From Prevotella sp. (lineage in GTDB: Bacteria; Bacteroidota; Bacteroidia; Bacteroidales; Bacteroidaceae), in assembly GCA_017934525.1 (NCBI GenBank), contig JAGBJJ010000049.1:1-64000 (forward strand): a DNA stretch of 64,000 nt, given 5' to 3'. The position numbers were made by a program, and so were the translations under genes. Below are positions 35,231-43,893 of this stretch, one piece after another (the first letter of the stretch is position 1; each line of letters begins with the position of its first letter). Under the pieces are notes generated by a model. It saw nothing but the letters and a program-made list of their open reading frames with translations, was not told where the DNA came from and searched no databases.

Positions 35231-36311
35231 GATAAAGTCCCAGTGCCACTACCACGGTCATCAGCACAAGATTGACAAGAGCCAGAGGCATCAGGTATTT
35301 CCACTCGAGTTTCAGAATCTGGTCGATACGCAGACGGGGGAACGTCCACTTAATCCACATCATCAGCCACACCACAGCAAAAGCCTTGCCCATGAACCAG
35401 ACGATGCCAGGGATGTAGTTCATCACGGTGTCGAAAGCACCTATACCTATATTAATAGGAGCCCAGCCGCCGAGAAACACCATCGTGGCAATACCGGCAA
35501 TGATAAACATGTTGAGGAACTCAGCCAGATAGAAGAAGCCGAAGCCCATACCCGAGTACTCGGTGTGATGGCCGGCTGTAAGCTCGCTCTCAGCCTCAGC
35601 CATATCAAACGGGCCACGGTTGGCCTCAGCATTACCGGCAATCATGAAGATGATGAAAGCGATGATGGCGGGGATGTGACCCTTGACAATGAGCCAGTTC
35701 CAGGGACCCGTCTGGAAATCGACGATGCCGCTGACCTGCATGGTGCCCGTCAGGACAACTGCAGTGATAAGGCAGAGGCAGAGCGACATTTCATACGAGA
35801 TCATCTGCACGGCGGCACGCATGGCCGACACGACGGAGTACTTGTTGTTGGAACTCCAGCCGGCCAGGAAGATGCCGATGACGCCGATTGACGAAATAGC
35901 CGTGAGCAGGAAGAGACCCACATTGAAGTCGAGGATAACAGCACCATTGTTCCAAGGCAGGAAGGCAAAGGCACCCACCGAACCGATAAGCACCAGGAAG
36001 GGTGCAACGATATAGAGGAACTTATCGGCCTTGTCGACGATGAAGATTTCCTTGATGAGCATCTTCAGCACGTCGGCAAACACCTGCAGCAATCCCCAGG
36101 GGCCTACGCGCATGGGGCCCAGGCGGCACTGGAAGTAGGCGCACACCTTGCGCTCCATGAAAATCAGTGCGATAGCGATGAGCGCATAGCCCGTCAACAC
36201 GAGCACGCCCACCAACACACACTCTATCAGTATCGTCCAGAAGTCGCCCAAACCGCATGTCTGGCGCAAAAGCTGGTCAATCCATTGTGATACTATACTA
36301 AAATCAAACAT
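35226..36311 (-). CDS. nuoH: NADH-quinone oxidoreductase subunit H
   Basis: The 361-residue product has eight membrane helices and forms the quinone chamber with NuoB and NuoD. Conserved parts include F-M-E-R-K-V-C-A-Y-F-Q-C-R-L-G-P (spread over 50-66), R-G-P-F-D-M-A-E-A-E-S-E-L near 231-243 and the loop after it. It follows nuoCD after 100 bp. Confidence 0.96.
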   Translation of the reverse strand: MFDFSIVSQWIDQLLRQTCGLGDFWTILIECVLVGVLVLTGYALIAIALIFMERKVCAYFQCRLGPMRVGPWGLLQVFADVLKMLIKEIFIVDKADKFLYIVAPFLVLIGSVGAFAFLPWNNGAVILDFNVGLFLLTAISSIGVIGIFLAGWSSNNKYSVVSAMRAAVQMISYEMSLCLCLITAVVLTGTMQVSGIVDFQTGPWNWLIVKGHIPAIIAFIIFMIAGNAEANRGPFDMAEAESELTAGHHTEYSGMGFGFFYLAEFLNMFIIAGIATMVFLGGWAPINIGIGAFDTVMNYIPGIVWFMGKAFAVVWLMMWIKWTFPRLRIDQILKLEWKYLMPLALVNLVLMTVVVALGLYL

Positions 36312-36411
36312 AACGTTGTTTACTTAAATAAATACGAGAATCCAAGATAAATAATTGAGGACTGTATCAATGATGTCGCTCAGTTTCTTTCTTCTTTTCA
36401 TCCTACTTTAA

Positions 36412-37977
36412 TTATCTGTCGATATCGGGAATCACCACATCAATGGCGGCACACGTCGCAATCAGGTCGGCAATCTTCTGGCCGCGCAGCATCGGGTCGA
36501 AAGCACCGACGAGCGAGAGGCCCATGGGACGCATTTTCATGCGATAGGGACTCTTGTCGCCACGAGAGTCGAGATACACGCCGAACTCGCCGGCCACGCC
36601 TTCAACAGAGTAGTACCACTGTCCCTCGGGCACCTTGATGATAGGCTTCTGCTTCACATAGAAGTCGCCCTCGGGAATGTTGTCGATAAGCTGCTCGATG
36701 ATGTTCAGGCTCTGGTACATCTCGTTGATGTGAACAAGGTAGCGGTCCATAGAGTCGCAGCCGGTGAGTGTGCACTGCTCCCACTCCACCTTGTCGTACA
36801 TGTCGTAGGGATGATTCTTGCGCACGTCATTCTTCCAGCCTGAAGCACGTCCGGCAGGACCGGTCACGGCGTAGCTGACGCAATCTTCGAGGCTCATCGA
36901 GCCGCATTTCTCCAGGCGGTTGTGGGTGATGACGTTGTCGCCAAACACATCCATATACTCCTGAATCATGGGGCGCAGATATTTCACCAGCTCCTTCACG
37001 TTCTTCACGAAGTTGGGGTCTATGTCGTCCTGCAGTCCACCGATTCTATAATAGTTCTGAATCAGACGGCCGCCGGTAGTCTCTTCCATCACGTTGAGCA
37101 CGTGCTCGCGATCGCGCATGCCATAGAGGAAAGCCGTCAGGGCGCCCAGGTCCTGAGCCACGCACGAGGTATAGAGCAGGTGCGAGTCGAGACGCTGTAG
37201 CTCGTCCATGATGGTGCGAATATACTTGATTCGGTCGGTGAGTTCCACACCCATGCCTTCCTCAATGACGCCCACCAAAGCGTGGCGATGCTGCATGGCT
37301 CCCAGATAGTTAAGACGATCCGTTAAAGCAAGCGTCTGGGGATACGTCATGTTCTCCCATATCTTCTCAATAGCACGGTGTATATAGCCGAGGTGCGGAT
37401 AGATTCGCTTCACGGTCTCACCGTTGAGCACGGTCTGCAAGCGGAGCACGCCGTGGGTAGCGGGATGCTGCGGGCCGATATTGATGACGTAGTCGTCGGC
37501 ATCGAAGAGGCGGTTCTGCTTTTTCTGCAGATGTCCATCTCTGTCGAGCCAGTACTCCATACCGTAGTCGGGCTCTACATCATCCTCAAGCGAGTATTTG
37601 TCGTCGCCTTTCCAGTCTTTGCGGAAGGGGTGTCCCTTGAAGTCGTTGCGCAGGAAAAGGCGGCGCATGTCGGGATGCCCCAGGAAGAGTATGCCATAGA
37701 AGTCGAAGACCTCACGCTCCAGCAGGTCGGCCACTTTCCAGATGTTGACGACCGTGGGGATGACGCTCTCGCCATCGACCACCTTAGCGAGCATCTTCAC
37801 GCTGCAGCGCTCGTGGTTCTTGGTGTTCTCTAAAATGTAGATACAGCCCAGACCTTCCTCTGCGCCGAAGTCCTCGCCCACAATGGTGACAAGATAGTCG
37901 AAGCCTTTCTTTTCTTTCAAGTTCTGCATTTCCTTAGCGAACTTGTCAAAGTCGAATGATAAGAACTCTAATTTCAT
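36412..37977 (-). CDS. nuoCD: NADH-quinone oxidoreductase fused subunit C/D
   Basis: The 521-residue product joins the NuoC domain (about 1-135, with E-R-E-V-x-D-x-Y-G-I-x-F-x-G-H-P-D-x-R-R) to the 49-kDa NuoD domain (about 145-521). The latter has N-I-G-P-Q-H-P-A-T-H-G-V-L-R near 167-180, the quinone-site loop, and the C-terminal D-V-V-I-P-D-I-D-R. The fusion is common in Bacteroidota. The start codon overlaps the nuoB stop by 4 bp. Confidence 0.96.
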   Translation of the reverse strand: MKLEFLSFDFDKFAKEMQNLKEKKGFDYLVTIVGEDFGAEEGLGCIYILENTKNHERCSVKMLAKVVDGESVIPTVVNIWKVADLLEREVFDFYGILFLGHPDMRRLFLRNDFKGHPFRKDWKGDDKYSLEDDVEPDYGMEYWLDRDGHLQKKQNRLFDADDYVINIGPQHPATHGVLRLQTVLNGETVKRIYPHLGYIHRAIEKIWENMTYPQTLALTDRLNYLGAMQHRHALVGVIEEGMGVELTDRIKYIRTIMDELQRLDSHLLYTSCVAQDLGALTAFLYGMRDREHVLNVMEETTGGRLIQNYYRIGGLQDDIDPNFVKNVKELVKYLRPMIQEYMDVFGDNVITHNRLEKCGSMSLEDCVSYAVTGPAGRASGWKNDVRKNHPYDMYDKVEWEQCTLTGCDSMDRYLVHINEMYQSLNIIEQLIDNIPEGDFYVKQKPIIKVPEGQWYYSVEGVAGEFGVYLDSRGDKSPYRMKMRPMGLSLVGAFDPMLRGQKIADLIATCAAIDVVIPDIDR

Positions 37978-38687
37978 GCCTGCTCCTCCTTATTTTCCTT
38001 TAATTCTTCAACAAACTCTTTGGGCACATCGGTCACTACGATGGGCTCGCGGCGATGGTCGCCCAAGCGGCGGGCCACCAGCTCCTCGTTTGACACGCCC
38101 AACTCACGCTCCTCGGCGTTCTGCTTGTGGTTGGCACCACCAAAGAATTTCTCGATTTTCACCTTGCGCTGCAACTGCATCATGCCATACAGGATAGCCT
38201 CTGGGCGCGGAGGACAGCCAGGGATGAACACATCGACGGGAACAATCTCCTCGATGCCTTTCACCACATGATAGCTCGACTTGAACGGACCGCCCGAGAT
38301 GGCGCATCCGCCAACGGCGACCACATACTTAGGCTCAGCCATCTCATCGTAGAGGCGCTTCAAGGCCGGAGCCATCTTATGGGTAATGGTGCCAGCGCAC
38401 ATAATCAGGTCGGCCTGACGGGGAGAGTTTCGGGTCACCTCGAAGCCAAAGCGGGCGAAGTCATAGCGGGCGCAACCGCAGGCCATGAACTCAATGCCAC
38501 AGCAAGAGGTGGCGAAGGTGAGTGACCAGAGCGAGTTGCTTCGGCCCCAGTTGATGAGCTGGTCGAGCGAGCCCGTCACCACGTTGACGCCCCCCTCATG
38601 AAGCTCATCCACAATTTTCTCCAGCGAGGCATTGTCCTTCCACTCCTCGTAGGGGATACTCTTGATGTGAGGCTTTCTTACTTCCAT
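37974..38687 (-). CDS. nuoB: NADH-quinone oxidoreductase subunit B (cluster N2)
   Basis: The chosen ATG at 38687 gives 237 residues. A longer open frame reaches further upstream but runs through nuoA in another frame, and a good AAGGAG ribosome site lies just before 38687. The cluster N2 ligands are visible: the tandem cysteines in S-C-C-G-I-E-F, C in V-G-G-C-A-I-S-G-G-P-F and C in P-G-C-P-P-R-P-E. The C-terminus is longer than in E. coli. The start lies 10 bp inside nuoA. Confidence 0.95.
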   Translation of the reverse strand: MEVRKPHIKSIPYEEWKDNASLEKIVDELHEGGVNVVTGSLDQLINWGRSNSLWSLTFATSCCGIEFMACGCARYDFARFGFEVTRNSPRQADLIMCAGTITHKMAPALKRLYDEMAEPKYVVAVGGCAISGGPFKSSYHVVKGIEEIVPVDVFIPGCPPRPEAILYGMMQLQRKVKIEKFFGGANHKQNAEERELGVSNEELVARRLGDHRREPIVVTDVPKEFVEELKENKEEQA

Positions 38688-39028
38688 TCCAGGTCTCCTT
38701 TCCGCCAGGCGTAAGCCAGGCCAAATACCAATACTAACAAGAAGAACCCGATCGACAGCAGAGCCATCGAACCGAAGTCCTTCACTACTACTGCCCATGG
38801 ATACAGAAACACTGTTTCCACATCGAACATGAGGAAAAGGATGGCGAAGAGATAGAATCCTACAGATACGGGCAGCCAAGAACTGCCTCGCGTGGGAATA
38901 CCACTCTCATACGGCTCGCCTTTTACCTTAGCATAGGACCGCGGTCCTATAAGCTTGGCTACAACGTAAGCCGCTGCCACCAATGTAATAGCCGTCAGGA
39001 TGACGGTGATTAACAAAGTGAAGTTCAT
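38678..39028 (-). CDS. nuoA: NADH-quinone oxidoreductase subunit A
   Basis: The 116-residue product has three membrane helices and the NuoA hallmark loop P-Y-E-S-G-I-P (near 39-45), followed by L-F-D-V-E-T-V-F-L-Y-P-W. It is the first gene of the operon and has a -7 box at 39075-39082. Confidence 0.96.
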   Translation of the reverse strand: MNFTLLITVILTAITLVAAAYVVAKLIGPRSYAKVKGEPYESGIPTRGSSWLPVSVGFYLFAILFLMFDVETVFLYPWAVVVKDFGSMALLSIGFFLLVLVFGLAYAWRKGDLEWK

Positions 39029-39074
39029 AAAATTATTTAACGTTATAACAATATTGTTCGCTTCTTAGCGGGTG

Positions 39075-39105
39075 CAAAGTTACTAAATAAAAATGAAATA
39101 ACGAA
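39075..39105 (-). promoter_or_regulatory. Promoter of the nuo operon
   Basis: The minus strand has TAACTTTG at 39082-39075, an exact -7 match, and TTCG at 39105-39102 (three of four bases of TTTG) 19 nt upstream. The nuoA start is 47 nt downstream. Palindromic array B lies 100-155 bp further upstream. Confidence 0.6.
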
Positions 39106-39204
39106 AGATAAAACCATGATTTTCTGAAAGCGACTAAAAATTATGCACTATAGGTGGTGTGATTCGGCTGCCAATGATATCTAAAGAAGCGGGAACGGAA
39201 AAAA

Positions 39205-39261
39205 TAACGGCCGAAATTAAATGAATTATGGCCAGAATCAACGTGATTCCGGCCATAATTC
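39205..39261. repeat. Palindromic array B with GGCC centres every 21 bp
   Basis: GGCC occurs at 39209, 39230 and 39251, exactly 21 bp apart. Positions 39223-39261 form an almost perfect 39-nt hairpin: an 11-bp outer stem (39223-39233 with 39251-39261), one mismatch, a 6-bp inner stem (39235-39240 with 39244-39249) and a 3-nt loop. It lies just after the queA stop codon in that gene's direction and upstream of the nuo promoter. The array is related to the one at 16647-16718. The rest of the 266-bp nuoA/queA gap shows nothing else I can name. Confidence 0.75.
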
Positions 39262-39294
39262 AAGGTGATATTTTAATTCTTTATGACAAAAAGC

Positions 39295-40527
39295 TTAAGG
39301 GACGAGGAGCGAACTGTCGCCATAGCTCAAGAAACGGAAGTCGTGAGCAAGGGCATAGTCATAGATGGTGTGCCAGTCGCCCTTCACGAAAGCGCTGACA
39401 AGCAACAGCAACGTAGATTGAGGCTGATGGAAATTGGTGATGAGCATTTTCACAATCTTATATTCATAGCCCGGGGCGATGATGATCTGCGTGCTGGAAT
39501 GAAGAGTCTGCAGCTTGTTGCGGTCGAGCCAGTCTACCAATGCACGCAGCGACTCCTCCACGCTATAGCCCGCCGGCTGTTCGTAGGGCTCCCACTGAGC
39601 CACATGCAGATCTGCCTCTGCGGCGTCAGGATGCCGAAGCACGTGAAGGCCCATGTAATAGAGACTCTCAAGAGTACGCACGCTGGTTGTGCCGACGGCT
39701 ATCGCACTGCAATGATGCTCCAACAGTCTGACAATAGTGCTGCGCTTCACGGCCACATACTCCGTGTGCATCTCATGCCCTTCTATCTCACTGCTCTTCA
39801 CAGGTTTAAAGGTGCCGGCTCCCACATGAAGTGTCAGCTCCTCGCGATGAACACCGCGGCTGTCGAGTGCCTTCAGCACTGCATCGGTAAAATGAAGTCC
39901 TGCAGTGGGAGCTGCCACACTTCCTTTTATCTTGGAATAGACGGTCTGATAGGTGGTCTTGTCGCTCTCTTGGGTCTCACGGTTCAGATAAGGCGGGATG
40001 GGCAGTTCTCCGACGGCCTCAAGAATCTCAGCAAACGACACGTCGGCATCGTCCCACGTAAAATCAACCCAATGGCTGGTACCAACGGCACGCCCTCTGA
40101 CAGCAGTCAGTCTGAGACAACGGCTCCCAACCTGCACTTCGCGCGACAGTTCGCCCTGCTTCCATTTCTTCAGGTTTCCTATCATGCAGAGCCACGCACA
40201 ATGACCACGCGCCTGAAACATCAGCTCGTAATCAGTGGGCATGGCCGGCTCCAACAGGAACACCTCGATGAGCGCCCCCTGCTGAGTGTCAACAGTGCTC
40301 TGCTTGCGGAAATGCAGACGGGCCTGAATGACCTTCGTGTTGTTGAACACCATCAACGCTCCTGACGGCAAATAGTTGGGAAGATTATAGAAGAGGTCTT
40401 CGCTCACAGCCCCGTGACGATAGACTAACAGTTTTGAATGGTCGCGCTGAGATAGCGGGAATTTGGCAATTCGCTCATCAGGAAGCGCATAATTATAGTC
40501 GCTTATATGAATATGCTTGGTTTCCAT
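39295..40527 (-). CDS. queA: tRNA preQ1(34) S-adenosylmethionine ribosyltransferase-isomerase
   Basis: The 410-residue product contains the QueA motifs: Y-x-L-P-D-E-R-I-A-x-x-P near the start, R-D-H-S-K-L-L-V-Y, N-N-T-K-V-I-x-A-R-L, A-A-P-T-A-G-L-H-F-T, L-H-V-G-A-G-T-F-K-P-V and N-F-H-Q-P-x-S-T-L-L. QueA moves the ribose part of SAM to preQ1 in tRNA, the step before queuosine. It is about 50 residues longer than the E. coli enzyme, which is usual in Bacteroidota. It is the last gene of the long ftsY-to-queA run, 3 bp after the PAP2 gene. Confidence 0.95.
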   Translation of the reverse strand: METKHIHISDYNYALPDERIAKFPLSQRDHSKLLVYRHGAVSEDLFYNLPNYLPSGALMVFNNTKVIQARLHFRKQSTVDTQQGALIEVFLLEPAMPTDYELMFQARGHCAWLCMIGNLKKWKQGELSREVQVGSRCLRLTAVRGRAVGTSHWVDFTWDDADVSFAEILEAVGELPIPPYLNRETQESDKTTYQTVYSKIKGSVAAPTAGLHFTDAVLKALDSRGVHREELTLHVGAGTFKPVKSSEIEGHEMHTEYVAVKRSTIVRLLEHHCSAIAVGTTSVRTLESLYYMGLHVLRHPDAAEADLHVAQWEPYEQPAGYSVEESLRALVDWLDRNKLQTLHSSTQIIIAPGYEYKIVKMLITNFHQPQSTLLLLVSAFVKGDWHTIYDYALAHDFRFLSYGDSSLLVP

Positions 40528-40530
40528 GTA

Positions 40531-41232
40531 TTAAAAATAAAGATAAAAACAGGCTCTCAGAAGAGCATATATCAGGGTGAACAAAAAGACACAGATGACG
40601 GCATCTACATCTGAATGCTGATAGCCGGTAGAGGTGTATTGAGTAGACACAAACGCGCCCTCGCCCGTCATTTGCCGGTGAATGCGCCAATACACGTACC
40701 ATACGGCCACGCCGACAAAGCCGCCCCATATAAGGCCGCACAAAATGTCGCCGGGATAGTGTACGCCAAGGTACAAGCGTGTCCAGCAGTTGAGCAACGA
40801 CCAGGTGATAAGTGTCAACGTAAGATAGCGGCTCCGGATGAGCAGCGAGAAGAAAACCGCCAGACTAAATGTGTTTGACGCATGGGCAGAGAAGAAGCCA
40901 TACCTGCCACCCCGGTAGCCATTGACCACATCAATAAGGGCGCCGATGCTGGCGTCATGAGTCGGTCGCGGCCTACCCACCAGCGGCTTCACAAACATGT
41001 CGTCGAGCGAACCCGCCAGAAACACGCATAACAGAGCTGCCGACACCACGACGAGAACCTTCTGCAGGCTGTCGTTATTCTTAACAACGACATAAAGCAG
41101 GCTCAGGTAGAGCGGAACCCACGTGTAGGCAGTGGTAAGTGTCTTTACCACTCCATCAAGGAAAAGCGAGTTGCTGCCATTGACGGCCAGCAGTAGTTGC
41201 TTGTCCAGTTCTATGAGCGTAGTCAGATCCAT
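40531..41232 (-). CDS. PAP2-family membrane phosphatase
   Basis: The 233-residue product has about six membrane helices and the three PAP2 signature motifs: K-P-L-V-G-R-P-R-P (near 82-90), the S-A-H-A-S-N-T motif with the acid histidine (near 118-124), and R-L-Y-L-G-V-H-Y-P-G-D with the nucleophilic histidine (near 155-165). Such enzymes remove phosphate from undecaprenyl pyrophosphate, phosphatidic acid or lipid A. The substrate cannot be told from the sequence. It starts 4 bp after the BatD/E gene. Confidence 0.88.
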   Translation of the reverse strand: MDLTTLIELDKQLLLAVNGSNSLFLDGVVKTLTTAYTWVPLYLSLLYVVVKNNDSLQKVLVVVSAALLCVFLAGSLDDMFVKPLVGRPRPTHDASIGALIDVVNGYRGGRYGFFSAHASNTFSLAVFFSLLIRSRYLTLTLITWSLLNCWTRLYLGVHYPGDILCGLIWGGFVGVAVWYVYWRIHRQMTGEGAFVSTQYTSTGYQHSDVDAVICVFLFTLIYALLRACFYLYF

Positions 41233-41236
41233 CGGC

Positions 41237-43873
41237 TTATATTATTTCTATCTGTGATGTTTCCACCCAGCCTTGCTTACCATCGGGAACGCGTATTTCA
41301 CTCCATCCTCGCATGCTTCCGTCGACAATCTCCACCTTTGTGCCCTCATGAAGGATGAAGAGGTCAGTACCGCTCGGCTCTGGTGTGCTCTTTACAGGTA
41401 CGGCCGACTCGAGAATGATGGCCCCAGAGCGCTCCGAGAGCATCTGCTTCTGCTGCCATGCAAACACGTTGCAAAGCAGCGTGGCCGACAGCATGAGCAG
41501 TCCGCCGAAGAAGCCTAATTTTCTCAACCAGACAGGCTCTGTGAACAAGTAGATGAGAAGGAGCACGATGGCTAAAGCCAATGTCAGCAACGCCATGCGT
41601 GCCCAGCCGTCGACACTCGACTGATTGACAAGGGCCTTGTACCAAGTGAAGAAAAACATCTCCGACTCAGGCACAATCTTGTCGACCGTCTTCGAACGGG
41701 CCAGCTGCAGGTTGAAACGCACATCGGCATCGCCTGGCGACAACATGAGGGCACGCTCATAGGCTATGATGGCATGGGTAATATCGTCCATGCGATAATA
41801 GCAATTGCCTAAGTTATAGTACAGCTGGTAGCTGTCGCCTCCTTCAAGCAGCTCTTCATAGATGGCTGCCGCACGCTGATAGTTGCCCTTCACATAGGCG
41901 CTGTCAGCATCGGCCTTCTCGGCGGCCGACGAGCCCAAAGGCAGCAACATAAGAAGCAGCCCCACAGTCATCGCCTTACCTGCATGCTTTGCCTCACGCT
42001 TCATGTTACCCTCTATTCTCTCTATTGCCGTCATGGCTTTCTCGTACACCTTGCTCATATTTCCTTTAGGATCACCTGGAGCATACCGCTCAAACTCGCA
42101 TTCATCGAGGGCTTCAATAAACTGGCTGATGGTTTCGCTATCAACCTGGCGCTCTGTCAGCTTCTCTGAGATATTCTCATGAGACAACTGCTCTACAGCA
42201 ATGTTGAGTTTGTCGCCTACATAGCCCCACAGAGCTCGCAGAGCCTCATCGTAGAATTCACCGGGCTTGTTGTCGTGCATCAGTTGTGAGGCTTTCTTCA
42301 GTCGCTTGGTGGCCACTTTGTTAGCCTTCTTTCCACGCGTCTTCACTACATCGGCCCTGCTGATGGCCCTGTGGCGGAACACGACAAAGAGTGTGGCGAA
42401 AAGCAGCACAAGCAAGGCCATCAGCACCCAATAGACGGCGGAGCCGAAGAAATACTTACCCTGCTCGTGGAGCGAGACACTGCCAAGTTTAATATGGCGG
42501 ATGTCTTTTGCCAGCATCTGTATGTCTTCCTGGCGCGAGAAATCCTGCATACTGCTTTCTCCGCCTTCACCTTGTGCCACATCGAGATGGAAGCCCTCTG
42601 TGGTCAAAGTCTTATACTGCCGGCTTTGGGTATCATAGTAGATATACTCAAGGGCAGGAATATCGAACTTTCCCTGATGGCGCGGTACTGCCAAGAACTC
42701 GTAGATCATACTGCCCTCCACCCCATTCGTCGTCAGACGGGTCTTGTCGGTCACTTTGGGGTCATACACATCAAAGTCCTTTGGAAACTTCACCTCCGGT
42801 TGCTTGATAAGCTTCATGTTGCCCGTGCCGCTGACAGTCACCTTCAACGTGATAGGGTCATTGGCTTTCACCTCCGCCTTGTCAATCTCGGCCTTCACGG
42901 CAAAATGGCCTACGGCCCCCGAGAAGCCTGCAGGTCGCGTGGGCAGCGGATCCACCTGTATCTCAACACTCGGGGCTTGTATCTTCTTCTTTACTTCCAC
43001 ATAATTCGAACCGCCGTTGAAGAACGCTTCGAAGGGATCGATATTGCGGTTGATTTGAGCCACGATGCCATTGAATGTGATACTGGGAATCTCAAGTTTT
43101 CCTGTTATCTGAGGGAACATGACGTATTGACTCCACGTGACAGTCTTATACTGCCTGCCATTAAACTCCTCCACCCTGAAGCTCTTCTCTTGCGGGAGAG
43201 GTATCTCCTGGGTGTGGAAACCTTTCAAGTCGGGCATCTTGCCTTCAAGTTGAGTGAGGCTGACCAGTGTGTAGACCTTATAAGTGAGCAACACCGGCTC
43301 TTGCTCCACGACGCGACGCTTCGATGCGCTGACCTTGATAAACAGATCGCTGCCTGATATAGGAGTGCCTGCCGGCTTTGGGTCAACTTGCTGACGCGAA
43401 GCACCACCCCGACCGGCAGAACCGCCGCCTTGAGACGTGCCCGACACATGAATCTTCAATACATTCGATGTGATGTGTTTACCACCTACGCTGATGGAGG
43501 CTGCCGGAATCGTGAAGGTGCCGTTTTTCAGCGCACTGAGTATGTAGGTATAGGTCACGGTAGAAGTCTGCGACGTCTTGCCGTTGACCATACTGAAACT
43601 GGACTGGGTGGAGGTGCTGGGCCCCATCAATATCTCAAAAGCATCTTGGGGAATCTGGCCGACACGAAAACCGCTTACATCATGTGAGTTGACAGTATAT
43701 GTCAGCCGGAACTGCTCACCGACAGCCACTTGCTGGGGAGCATTGGCAGTCAGGGCCTGGGCGTCGCATGCAGCCCAGCGTCCCATATTGGCAGAAGTGA
43801 GCCATACGGCAATAATCAGCAGTGCCTTCCACGCCATGCCACATTGGCTTATATGACTTTCGTTTCTCTTCAT
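41237..43873 (-). CDS. BatD/BatE fusion protein of the Bat envelope system
   Basis: The 878-residue protein has two joined halves. Residues 1-620 are BatD: a signal peptide, repeated periplasmic beta-sandwich domains, a membrane helix near 474-497 and a cytoplasmic tail. From the in-frame ATG at 42004 (residue 624) comes a complete BatE-like half: a signal-peptide-like stretch (M-K-R-E-A-K, then hydrophobic residues to about 651), TPR repeats near 656-720, two membrane helices near 750-800 and an SH3-like domain near 815-878. BatE is a separate gene in some relatives. The Bat proteins were first linked to aerotolerance in Bacteroides fragilis. Which topology the second half adopts is an open question. 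Confidence 0.85.
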   Translation of the reverse strand: MKRNESHISQCGMAWKALLIIAVWLTSANMGRWAACDAQALTANAPQQVAVGEQFRLTYTVNSHDVSGFRVGQIPQDAFEILMGPSTSTQSSFSMVNGKTSQTSTVTYTYILSALKNGTFTIPAASISVGGKHITSNVLKIHVSGTSQGGGSAGRGGASRQQVDPKPAGTPISGSDLFIKVSASKRRVVEQEPVLLTYKVYTLVSLTQLEGKMPDLKGFHTQEIPLPQEKSFRVEEFNGRQYKTVTWSQYVMFPQITGKLEIPSITFNGIVAQINRNIDPFEAFFNGGSNYVEVKKKIQAPSVEIQVDPLPTRPAGFSGAVGHFAVKAEIDKAEVKANDPITLKVTVSGTGNMKLIKQPEVKFPKDFDVYDPKVTDKTRLTTNGVEGSMIYEFLAVPRHQGKFDIPALEYIYYDTQSRQYKTLTTEGFHLDVAQGEGGESSMQDFSRQEDIQMLAKDIRHIKLGSVSLHEQGKYFFGSAVYWVLMALLVLLFATLFVVFRHRAISRADVVKTRGKKANKVATKRLKKASQLMHDNKPGEFYDEALRALWGYVGDKLNIAVEQLSHENISEKLTERQVDSETISQFIEALDECEFERYAPGDPKGNMSKVYEKAMTAIERIEGNMKREAKHAGKAMTVGLLLMLLPLGSSAAEKADADSAYVKGNYQRAAAIYEELLEGGDSYQLYYNLGNCYYRMDDITHAIIAYERALMLSPGDADVRFNLQLARSKTVDKIVPESEMFFFTWYKALVNQSSVDGWARMALLTLALAIVLLLIYLFTEPVWLRKLGFFGGLLMLSATLLCNVFAWQQKQMLSERSGAIILESAVPVKSTPEPSGTDLFILHEGTKVEIVDGSMRGWSEIRVPDGKQGWVETSQIEII

Positions 43874-43893
43874 CGTTCTCTACGTTTTTTTGA

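Noticed and set aside
36312..36411. A fourth heptad-arm element in the nuoCD/nuoH gap
   Set aside because: The 100-bp gap is AT-rich but shows neither 7-nt units nor inverted arms; nothing is seen in it.
37974..38879. Longer nuoB start that adds 64 residues
   Set aside because: The extension runs through nuoA in another frame and lacks NuoB similarity; the ATG at 38687 has a good AAGGAG site.
39029..39294. PreQ1 riboswitch linked to queA
   Set aside because: The region is downstream of queA, not upstream, and queA sits at the end of a packed operon with a 3-bp gap before it.
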